DNA from: Sipunculus nudus
Lineage: Eukaryota; Annelida; Sipuncula; Golfingiida; Sipunculidae
Direction: 5' to 3'
Length of the DNA: 64,000 nucleotides
NCBI GenBank assembly: GCA_026874595.1
Contig: CM049308.1
Span: forward strand, 76,542,124-76,606,123
Made by a program: the position numbers and the translations under genes. Position 1 is the first letter of the stretch, and each line of letters starts with the position of its first letter. Below, in pieces: positions 49,901 to 61,900 of this stretch. The notes below the pieces were generated by a model. The model was not told the origin of the DNA and ran no database searches. It saw nothing but the letters and a program-made list of their open reading frames with translations.

Positions 49901-52900
49901 GATCCTTTAATGACGCCTATTGTGGATCCTTGAATATGAAGCCTATTGTGGATCCTTTAATATGAAGCCTAATGTGGATCCTTGAATATAAAGCCTACTG
50001 TGAATCCTTTTATATGAAGCCTATTGTTGATCCTTGAATATGACGCCTATTGTGGATCCTTGAATATGAAGCTTATTGTGGATCCTTTAATATGAAGCCT
50101 ACTGTGGATCCTTGAATATGAAGCCTATTGTGGATCCTTTAATATGAAGCCTATTGTGGATCCTTGAATATGACACCTATTGTGGACCCTTGAATATGAA
50201 GCCTATTGTGGATCCTTGAATATGAAGCCTACTGTGGATCCTTGAATATGAAGCCTACTGTGGATCCTTTAATATGAAGCCTATTGTTGGATCCTTGAAT
50301 ATGATGCCTACTGTGGATCCTTTTATATGAAGCCTACTGTGGATCCTTAAATGAATCTTTAAATATGGAGTCTACTTTGGTCACATAGCTACTGCAATAT
50401 AAACCTATAATCTTATCTCAATTTATGATAATTAGTAGTAGTTAATATTTATTTTATTCATAATATATAATGAAAATATCATGTAACACTTGTGGATATC
50501 TTGACATTTAATTATCTATAACAAACATTGAGTACAAGGATTCAAGCCCCTATGATTTTACTTTATTTTGGATTTATATGCACAGGGCTTGGATAATCCA
50601 GTAGTCATGATTGTAGTAAAATCATTAGTGAGAATCTCTGAGGTTCTATCAAGAAACTGAGGCTGTAACAGTGACCAAACAACTCCAGAACTGGATGTTG
50701 ATGTGCCTCAATCCAAATCCCCCCTTCCCCAAAATGCCCCCGCCCCTCAGTGTCTAGCACGAAAGTTATACATAAATGCTCGGCTTATCACAGTACTACT
50801 AACTAAAATTTTACATCAGAATTACTAAAAGTAACATGATTTACCTTCCTGGCAGGGATATCATGCTTGACAAAATATCCAACAATCCCTAAAACTGGGC
50901 ATGAAATCACTGCTCATCTTTTAAACATACCAGTTCACTTTTCATGTAAAATTCTGGGGATTATTGGATATTTTATTGAAGGACAAGCATGATACCACTG
51001 CTAGAAGATAAAGTTGATTACATTTTATAATTCTAACATAAAACTAACTGTTGGTGGTACTATGATATGAGCATTTAGCCTTTCAGTCTCATTTGATGGC
51101 AGGAAGAATGGGGTGGGGGGGGGGGGTTATGAATCCTTCTTTTGTAAGTCTCAGTTCTGGACTGCATGAACCAGTGACCCCCAGCTCTGACCACTGTCCT
51201 GCCAGCACCGACTTACTCTGTCCAGCAGGTACACTCTGCTGGTGTTCTTGCTGCAGCAGTACTTAAACAGTGAGTGTACTTTAATCCCAGCCAGGTCCAC
51301 CACTCTTTCCTCTGTATTATTACTGCTGGCAGGCTCCTTTTCTTTGTTCTTCTGTGACTCTCCTGAATGCAATATAACAATGATATAAATCAACTGAGTT
51401 TTAACAGAAAAAAAAATCCCTTAACTGACAGTGCATGCCAACTGATGGCCCTTTTTCTTACTAGAATAACACCAAGGGAGACGCAATAATTTTCCTTTAT
51501 ATAAATTTTAAAAAAATACACATAAATGAAATATTTTGCTATAAACACCAATTTTATTATGCACAAGAAAATCCTTTATTTTTTTGGTCAAGATAACATC
51601 AACAGTGATTTACCATGTGCACTTAATGTATTGAGAATATGTTGGTTCATACTTTTTATTGTTCTTTGATGTACTTGATTTTAATTTTACTTGATACCCT
51701 AATACGGCTGGCTGACAACAGTCACATGATCCTGCTATTATTATTATGAAATAAAATACCTAACAACTACACTGATTATTAGTTTATCTTAACTCATATT
51801 CAGAAAGGCCGATGATGTGAGATAAGGCCTTAAATACACTTTTTCATTATAAATACAAGCAAAAGTTCAGTGATAAAATCATGCTTTTGCCATAACAGAA
51901 AATGTCAAAACATATCCACAATATCCATGCACTAGCCCTTTGAACATTCATGAAAATACAGATACTGAATATTCATGAATCACAAAATATCCATGGATGT
52001 ATGCCACACTTACCTGTTGTTTCTGACAGATCCCTTGCTTTAAAGCAGCCATCACATTCATCATCAGCCTCCCAGTTCTTTGTGCCACAAGCTCCGCATC
52101 TCCATCCATCATTCTCGTTAACACCTGGGCCAGGTGAGGCAGTGGATGAGGCAGCAGGCTTTTGAACTACTGTATCAGTCATAAGATCATCACCAAAATC
52201 AAAGTCATCATCATCAAAATCTGAACAGCGGTCCTGATTGGTTACAGAAGTTTCAGAGCTTAATTGTTGTTGTTTAGCTGGTGTTTTATGTTTATCTTGC
52301 CGGTCCCTGTTGACCCCTGAGCTGGCTGCTGTTTCACTATCTGTGTACTCCTGTATATCTTGGTCAGTATCCTGGCTAAGCACTTCATCATCACTGAAGT
52401 CATCACTGAAGTCATCAATGGTGATCTCAAATGTTGGTTCATCCTGTGGATCAAATTCTTCATCATTTTCATCAGTTTCTTTTACACTGACATCCTTCAC
52501 AGACTCTGACAATTGTGCACATAAAGAATTGTTAGAATTACTTCTGTTTTCTTCAGCTGGTTCTCTTTCTGTATGTCTGGGTTCCTTATCTGGAGCAGAT
52601 TTGCATAATTTCCCATCATCCATAGCTCCAGTATTACCAGACCTGGATTGGTTATTTGAAACTAATTTGCATACTGTCCCATCATCCTTTGCCTCTTCTT
52701 TCATGGCTGCCTCTGAGTATGCTACATCTGTCATACATTTTGACTGTAATAATGAATCAGCAGTTTCCTTATCCTGGGGACCAGACCGTTTACTTTTTCT
52801 CACAACATTTACTGAACTTTCAGTCTGAGCTGGCTTATAAGGCTGTGTACTTGGGCTGCCTTGTTTCTCAGCCTTTGAGTGTGGTGTATTTATACTGGTG

Positions 52901-55900
52901 TCTGTATTCTTAGCATGATCACACATTTCACAGTATTTCATTGCACTGTGGTTCAAATAAGTACACATGGGACAGTTCCACTTTGAATCTAATAGTTTCC
53001 TTCTTTTCTTCTGTCTTTTCATGCTGAAGGAATCATCAATAGCAGAATTGGAAAAATAGTCAGAACCTTCTATAACACTGCCATCATTTGTAGAGAGGTT
53101 GCCATGGTTACTTTGCTCAGATGGTGCATCCTCTTGAAACCTTGGTGTATCACTAGTCAAGGTCACTGAATTTTTTCTATTTGGAGAAACAGTTGGACTT
53201 TCATTTCCTATCATAAAAGATCTGCGTTTGACCTGTTTAGACTTTTTATGAGAACTTATTGGAGATTCTTGGAAATCATCGTCTGAGTCAATAATGATTT
53301 GGCTGCCGGTATTTGGAGTTGAACAGCTTGGTAAAAATGGTGATGAATTTATTCCTACTTTACCTTTGACCACTGATTGTTTTAACCTACTCCTGTGACC
53401 TTGACCTTCTGGTGTTCTTACTTTATCATCATTTGTAACCTCAAGTACTGCATCATATTTATAACTAGTTTTTGGAGATTCCATCTTTTCTTTCCCCTCT
53501 CTGTTTTGTCGTTTATTCAGTGTAGTCTTTTTCCTGTTATATGGACTGTCCTTGTTGTGGCAGTGTTCAACGTCATCATTTTTGCTGGTTGGATCATGCC
53601 CACATAATATGTTATCAACCTTGCTGTTATCTGTCTTGCTCATTTTGACAGGGCTTGGAGCACTCTCGTCACAGAGAATCAGTGAAGTATCATCGCTCTG
53701 ACCAGATTTCGTTCTGCTCCTCTTCTTTGAAGTTTTAGGTGTAAAGAAATCTAGTAAGTTCTTCTGTGCTCTACTCTGTAAAAAGAGATATACAAAACAA
53801 TGTCATAAGCTCTCTACATTATTTTGTAAGAGTTAAATTGATAGGTCTAGACTGTACTGTTGTGTGTAACAGTTGTATATGGTAACATTTTGTGAACAGC
53901 AGCAATAAACAACTAATCTAAAATAATTACCAAGAAGGCTCCCATATGGTCTTGATTTATACCCTTGGCTGATATCACAAAAATGTTCCAGAGCACTCTA
54001 CACAGTTAAAGTCAATGCCTGCCGTGGGAGTTCACCAGATGGCATCAGGCACACGTCTCAATCTGTTCTGGAAGTTTCCCTAACCAGCATCATGGCTGTT
54101 ATGATAGGGTACTTGACACACTTAGTGCTTTTTCATAAGTTCTTTGATTTAATCAAATATGGCTGAAAATCAATCCCTTAAAGCCAGGTATTCTCCCACC
54201 TTTTCTAAAGAATTAACATGTTTTCTGGCTACCTCTTTGTACAAATTAATCAAATGTAGGAAATTCCTGTTCAGAACAGTTCTTTCAATGCCTCTTTGAC
54301 TGATGTATCAGCTTGTTTATCTACCAGTACATGCACAGATATTGACAAACTGAAAAACCTCGTAACCTTAGGTGGAGATCCTGGGTTGTTTGTGAGAGTA
54401 AATGTCAAGCATGGAGTTTATTCCTTGACTGAATTTAAAATTTAAACCAGTGTATTAATTTTCTGATATCTTTCTTACATTTTTTTCAATTAGAAGAAAT
54501 GAACAGAGATATAAATGACACTATATTTCATGTATCATAGCTGGACTTTTAGAGTTACCTCCTGCGACTGGAATATTGCTGTAATTTCCTCTGGTGCCTT
54601 CTGTGATGGAGCCCAGGGCTCTGCATTGGACAGACAGTCGATATGACCTTTGTTCCCCTCATCCATCCTAAGGACCTGTCTCTTACCATTCAAGGTGGCA
54701 GTCACAATGGTGGTCTATATGAAAAAAGACCTTTCAAGGTCAAAACTTTGGTCTCTGTGACACTTAACATCTCTCAGATATCACACCATAATTTAACAGG
54801 TAAATATCAGGAATTTAAAATGCAAAGCAGGATAATCACAAGAAAACAGGTAATTCAATGGAAAATCTTAACATTTCTTGTCTTTGTTGTTATAAAAATG
54901 TGAGATTTTTTTTAAATTCACCTTTTAAATTTCGTTTTCAAACATAACTAATTTGAAAAAAAAAATTATTGTGAAAATGTGGTGTTGGAACAATACAGGT
55001 TTATGCTGTTTGAATAAAAAGATTTTACATCTTTATGAACTGACAAGTTAACAAAATATATGATAGATGCAAAAATGTTAACCTACCTTTCTGGAGAGAG
55101 CTGACCACACCCACTCATCCAGTGTTCCCTTGGCAACCAGGTAGTGCACATGCACTGTGTCTGTCTGACCAATTCTGTGAGCCCTGTCCTCACACTGCTC
55201 AAGCTCTCCTGGTGTCCAGTTCAGCTCCGCAAACACAACCAGCCGAGCAGCTGTTAGTGTCAAGCCCTGAAAAAGAAAGCAAAAGAAAACATTTAAAGCC
55301 ATAAAAAGGTATGGTTCTCAGGCACATTTTTTTCATAAATCAGTGCGGGCAGGTTTTTTATTAAATTTTTTTGTGTTTCCATAAAAATGTCAAATGATCA
55401 GGGACAAACATGATAATAACATATTTTTTTCTAAAGAGGTAAAAGAACTACATAACAAAGAAAAACTTATCAAAATTGTATTATTTTATCTTCTTGCAAG
55501 ATGAAAAAAAAAAATTTGATGCCAGGGGTTAATACTGACTCAGGCGGTGTCTGAGAACCAAAACTTTTATATTTTTTGGCCTAAGAGAAAACCCTTAATA
55601 TGAGATAATTTAATTGAACAAGAAAGTGAAATTATCTTACAAAAAATAATCTTTTGAGATTATTTTTAATTCATTATCTTAATTTCTTATTATCCTAATC
55701 TGCTTGACTTGGTACCTGTAAATATTATCCAAATGATTTGACAGATAGAACCCCCCATTCCCCTCCCCATGAATGGTGGTTTTGTTAGTAAACAGATGTG
55801 AGCTTTTCTGTATTAATGAGAGAATATTCTCTGTTAGTATTCACACGCAAGAAGCTCCACTTACAAAATTTTCCCTGAGGAGGCCTATCATCGCCCACTT

Positions 55901-58900
55901 CCGCCTCATTCTCGGTATCTAGGTCATGCCTCGCTTTGGAAGAGCCACATTATTCGAGGGTGAAATAGGAAGTATCTGGGGAGGGAGAGATGATTGTAAT
56001 ACAGAAAAGCTCACATCCGTTTACAAACAAAACCACCATTCACGGGGAGGGGAATGGGGGATTTTATTACGTAAACATCGATGTGAGCGTTTTCTGTATT
56101 AATGAGAATAAACAGATAAACCATAGGGAGGGAGATACTGACCTGGAACGACGAAGATGAAGAGATGCGGTCAGCAAGTAGTAGAAATCACAGCAGAAGA
56201 TGACGTCTGCAGGCAGGTAGCCGGCCGAACATGAGTAGACGTCGAGGAAGCTGTGCTGGTGACGTTAATAACAGTGCCTGCGGCAACCACAGGACCCATG
56301 GCATATAGGCCGGAATCTTGCAAGCGGGCGTCCTTGAGGTAGATTGAGTAGACGTGGAAGGGGACTTCCAGATACCCATTTTGACCAGTGTGGCAGGAGA
56401 CACACCTGAAAGGTGAGCGAAGGATGAGGCGATAGCTCTGACCTCAGGAGCCGTGACATGGAAGGACTGTAATTCAGCCGGACGTAAGGAGTCATGGGCG
56501 GTGATGATAGCAGCCTTTATCCAGTTACTGATAGTAATAGGACTTATTTCTTTATCGGGTGCACCCAATTTTGAAGAAATAAAAAGTTTCTTACGGCCCG
56601 CCAGGAGTGATTTTGTAGCCTTAAGATAGTATCTTAAGGCCCAGACGGGGCAATTTGTGGCGCCGAACCGGTAAACGTGCCATGAAATTGTGGGGTCATC
56701 GTAAGATTGCGATTTACGATAAAAGTCCGGAGGAAAGTGAAAGTCTGCTGACAAACCGTCAGCCGCAAATTGAGAAAATTTAGGATCAGCCAGGAGAGCA
56801 TGAAGCTCAGCTCGACAGCCAGCAGTGGCGAGCGCCAGGAGGAAGGCAGTCTTACGTGACAAATGGAGCAGGTGCGCGGAGTGGCTCATAAGGGGCGCCT
56901 CGGAGGTGCCGGAGTACCACGTCAAGGCGCCAAGAAGGCACTACGTACCGTGGGCGGGACGAACGACCGCGGATTCCCTTGAGAAAATCTGAAACGACGG
57001 GATGAAGGAGAACCGAATCCTGACAGAGGGGGCGAAGCACGGAAAGAAGAGCCGCCCCATAGCCGCGAATAGTGGGGAAGGATAAACGTTTATCCTGTAA
57101 CAAATGCAGTAGGCAATCAAGGAGTGACTGGACCGGCGGATCCAGTGGATCTTTATGACGCTCCCTGGCCAATTGGGAGAAGATGAACCAGCGGGAGTCA
57201 TACACACGGTCGAAAGATCGTCTACGGGGAGCCGCTGCAAGAGCCGCAACCGATGTTGAAAACCCCTGTTCTTTGAGCGATCGGACAACAGTAAGAAAGC
57301 GCTCAGAGGGTACGACCGAGTAGTGTGAGGACGGAGCGGCAGATCGACCGACAGCGGCAGGAGAAGGGGCGGACAGAAGAGAAACAAACGACATCAAGGA
57401 AACCACAGAGCCGCTGGATGAAACGGGGCGATCAGGATGAGGTCCATGAGAGGTGCCGCCGAGAGACGCAGGAGTAACCGCGGGATCAGGGCCGGGGTCG
57501 GGAACCCGTACAAGAACCGGCCGGTCAAGGCGGACGGGGGTGTGTACGGGAGAAGGACGAGAGGGCGAAGTAGCCGTGGACCGGACGGAACAAGGGGCGG
57601 AGGGTTCGGAAATTCGAACAGATTGAAATCCGGAGTCCCCCAAGCGCCAAAAACCCCCCGGAGAACCGCCTGAGGGAGAGAAACGGCTGTAAGGGTACCG
57701 AGGCGATCTTGGGAAAGGGGCGTCGGGGAGGATGTTCACGGCGCCGCGGACATGACGAGCCTGAAGTGTAATACCGAGAGGGAAACACTGATCGAACAGG
57801 CGATAAGTTTCCCGCAGAAGCGAGGGTGACCGAGTGCCGCCCTGCCTGTTGATATATGCAAGAACCCTTGTGTTGTTTGTCATGACTAGAACATGACTGT
57901 CGAGGAAGCGTGGAGACCAGCGTTGGAGCGCACAATGGACTGCTCAGAGTGCGAGAACATTGAAATGGAGCAGACGCTCCTGAGGAGACCAGAGGCCAGA
58001 AACAAGAAGATCGGCCAGGTGGGCACCCCAGCCCATCTGAGACGCGTCGGTAAAGACCGTAAAGGCTACGGTCTGTGTGAACAGAATACCGCGAAGGAGA
58101 AAAGACAGCCGGAGCTAGGGGCGAAGGGCCCGCCAGGCCTGGTGGGCAGGCAGAATCGCCGTACTCTGAGATGCCTAGGAGTAACGCGGAGGGGAGGAGC
58201 GCTGCACCGGGAGGAGGAACAGGCGGCCCATAAGGATGAACGTGGCCGCCCAGTTGAGAGAACCGTGTAAGGAAGCCGCCAGAAGGGAGCTGACACGACG
58301 AGCCAACAGAAGGGATTGGATCAGCCGGCGCAGATTGACCGCGAAGTCGAGCGGGGGAGACACACAACCGGCCCGAAAATCTAGGACCACGCCCAGAAAC
58401 TGATTGGTCTGGGTAGGGATCAGATGAGACTTCTGGACATTGACCAGAAAGCCGAGATCGCGAAGAAGGGAAAGCACGAGGGCACGGTGGTGGAGAAGGA
58501 GATCGCGAGAAGGGGTGTGAACGAACAAGTCGTCCAAGTATGGGAGGACTGATACCCCGACTGACCGGAGGTAAGTGGTCACAGCATGAACAAGGATCGT
58601 AAAGATCCAGGGCGCAATATTGATCCCGAACGGGAGGGCTCTGAATTGAAACACGCGAGCGCCGTAGGCGAACCAAAGGTACAGCTGAGACACAGGGTGG
58701 ATCGGTACGGAAATATGGAAATACGTCTGTTAAATCGATCTTGAACGCACAGTCGCCCTGGCGGACGGTGCGGAGCACGGCTGGAATACTGAACATTCGA
58801 AAATTGGGAGGTCAAATAAAGGCATTGAGGCGCATCAGATCTATAATCGGGAGCCACTGGCCGTGTGGCTTGGGGACAAGAAATATGCGGGAATAAAACC

Positions 58901-61900
58901 CCGGAGTTCAGGGATCGACCGGGACAATGGCGCCCTTCAGGAGAATGGACCAAATGGCATTTTCTAGCGCAAGATGCCTGGTCGGATCTCTGGGTGGGGG
59001 AGTAACGAACGGAAATGCCGTGCGGGGCGGAGGGGTGAAAAATGAAATTTGGAAACCGAAATGAACCGTGCTTAAAACTAGGGGATGTGAGCTGACACAC
59101 CTCCAGGCCGGATAACAGGTCTGCAGGTGGCCACCGACCGGACCTAAATTGTCACTTACGGCCGCGACCCCTCCGAGCGGATTTACCGCAAAAGGAGGAG
59201 GTCTGGCGAGACGGGGACGACCGAGCAGACGGGCGGGCGGGAGCCATTGAGCGGCTAGCAGCCGGAGCCTGTACCAGAGCAGTACGGGATCGGTAAGGCC
59301 TGAGGAGGTGCTGACAGGATGCGGGCCTGACGATCTGAACGATCCAGGGCAGCCTCGTAGACACGGGACAGATGGCCCCCGAAGAGGAGAGATCCCGTGA
59401 ATGGCTGAGTATACAGCGCCATTGTCGGCGGCATGATGATTGTCAAGCAGCTGAGCTGTCTCATCGGTAAATTCCATGCAGACCTGAGGTCCGGATGTCG
59501 GCGCGGAGAGCGTTGACGGGTTCTGATAGAACCCGGCCGACACGGTAGCCTGAGGTGCTGGAAGGCTGGCCCGTCCGGGCGAGACGCCTGCATGGTGCGG
59601 GCCACCTGATCAAGTAGGTCCGACTTCATGGCACGCCACAACTGCTGCTGTGTGGTGAGGGCAGTCCACTGATCCGTACCGGCCGGAGGCGCCTGATCTG
59701 TAAAGACAAGCGGAGAATGGATGGAAGGAGAATCAAGGGCTGACAAAGCCGCAGGAGCGGCCTTGACACAGAAGGGTTCCGTATTAGGAACTGCAGGGCG
59801 GGCTGGAGACCCGGACGGTAAGGGAACCGCATCAGCGGAAGATCGGTCCTGAAGGGGGTGAAGGGACAGACGGCTGGGAAGGGGCGGATCAAGCAGGGGG
59901 GGAGCACTTACCTGTGCCGGAGCTGGTGGTGAACGAGGGACCTCCATCCAAACGGGATGTTGTGGGGACAACACAGGAGGATCGGACAAGGACACCTGCC
60001 CCGGAGCCGTGGCCGGGGGGGCGCGGACTCCGACTTAAGGTCGAAATCCGCCCTTAAGGATTCACAAAAACTGGGGAGACGGTGAATGAGGGAAACAGCA
60101 AGAGACTTCTCGGGGGCCCGGCGGGGCAGGGGCCTGACGCTTCCTGGAGGGGGCGGCTAGAGCTCTAGCCGGAGCCCCAACAGGGGTCTGGAAGACAGAG
60201 CCCTGGGAGGAAGGGACAGGGCCTGGAACGAGAAGGGGGTCGGCAGAGGGGGAGCGTAAGGCCACCCGACTAGACTCTGGAGTGGCGCCCCCCCCTGCTC
60301 CCCGCTACCGGAGCCGAAGACAGTGCAGGAGAGGGCACAATGGGATCAGGGGCAAGCAACCATGCATGAAGTCGAGCCCATTGAGAGGGCGGCCATGTAT
60401 GACAATAATAACATGGGTCTGCCTCACCAATGCACGTGCCCTCACTAGAGCAACAGCAGAGACAAGAGGGGTGTGTATCCCAGGAAGGTAGAGACGCTCC
60501 ACAAGAGGAACAAGTCCGAGAGACTTCCATAGTGGCCAAGGGAAATGAAAGTGTACTTACAATAAGTGAAGCAACGAGCATGGGAAAACCAACAGCGGAC
60601 GGACGGGAGTAGCCCGTTGACACGTCCGTCTAGCATAACGCAAGAAGAATAATGTGTCTCTTCCAAACCGAGGCATGACCTAGATACCGAGAATGAGGCG
60701 GAAGTTGGCGATGATAGGCCCCCTCAGGGAAAATTTTGTAAGTGGAGCTTCTGGCGTGTGAATACTAACGGAGAATATTCTCTCATTAATACAGAAAACG
60801 CTCACATCGATGTTTACGTAATAAAACCATATTATTTTACAGAATGTGGCACAGAAAATCTTCAGTGTTAATATCAGACTTCTCTCACATTCTGTTTAAA
60901 CAAATATGAGATGAAAGATTTTATAATTTTAAAATATTTTAAGTGGTTAAAGAACGTACCACACCAGCAGCTTTGATGCTCAAGATGGCCACCCTGGTCT
61001 GTGGGTCTGTTTGAAACTGTTTCACAAGTCTCTGTGAAAATACATGGATCAGAGTCTAACTGTAACATCCAGCACTGTACATGGGGTGTATCAGGAATAA
61101 ACAATATAATCACTACAAACTACAATATATTCACTACAAACTACTAGTTCAACTACAAATGTTAAAATGTCTATCCCAGCCTCAGCTTCACTGGGGCTTG
61201 TGTAGGCCATAATAACAAGCACAGGTATTTATATACCTCCATCAGGTAGCGAGATGTATTATGCTTAAACTTGGTTTTTCTTCAGCAAATTTATGCGGAG
61301 GTTTGAACTTTATTGTTTCTGACAACATCTTCAATATATTTTAGCAGTATATAAAATTATCAGCTACCTTTCATGTCTACAGAGTGCTATGTAATCCCCA
61401 CATCACATACAGCCATGTAAAAACAGGAAGCCCACATATTTTCATTTTATATGATTTAGTCTTTTAAAGGTTTTCAATAATATAAACTTTTTTTTGCACA
61501 GCCTCATTTACAAATGACTTGAGCAGTCCAGTCCTCCAACATGTTTCTTGTTTTAAATCACCCTTTAGATGCAGGTGTCAAGTTTACAAAAAAAAACTAG
61601 ATGTGTCGGAACGACACCAATGCCCCAGCCTGGGGCAAATTAGAAACATTTGTTAAATTTTTTAAAAAATTTTTAAGTTCAGAAGGTTTCGTATTGTCAA
61701 AAGTAGGTCAACAAGGGCAAAATGCAAACTCGATCTGTACCGGGTCATTATCAAGCAACACACCAAAAATCAGGCCAGTATCTGCAGGCACTGTGAAAAA
61801 AAGTCCATACATGTGCGTTTTCCATAAAAATTTCTGTCTTTCAAGAAATTTTCTATGTTTAGGAGCCGTAAAACAATCAAAAGTAGGTTAACCAGGACGA

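Larger units (their letters stand above)
55750..60829 (-). mobile_element. DIRS-like tyrosine-recombinase retrotransposon, decayed
   Basis: A 5-kb insertion in a ZRANB3 intron, same strand as the gene. In order along the minus strand: zinc-finger Gag-like start (60530), Pro-rich Gag region, reverse transcriptase with YLDD, RNase H, and tyrosine recombinase. Order, the recombinase and terminal inverted repeats place it with DIRS rather than LTR or LINE elements. Left terminus 55795-55957 is an inverted copy of right terminus 60648-60812. A second inverted copy of the outermost 45 bases lies at 56062-56106, and 55750-55813 is inverted against 55999-56062, resembling the extra internal complementary region of DIRS. 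Frames are broken at several points, so this copy is not active. GC-rich compared with the host intron. Confidence 0.88.

Noticed and set aside
49497-50355. CRISPR-like array of short regular repeats
   Set aside because: Head-to-tail minisatellite without unique spacers, in a spliced animal gene. The same applies to 63395-64000.
52238-52828. 196-residue plus-strand open frame
   Set aside because: Shadow of the ZRANB3 large exon on the other strand, which has zinc fingers, a PIP box and consistent splice phases.
57437-58270. Plus-strand open frames (78 and 125 residues) opposite the DIRS element
   Set aside because: Arg/Gly-rich antisense frames typical of GC-rich coding DNA on the other strand; no domain.
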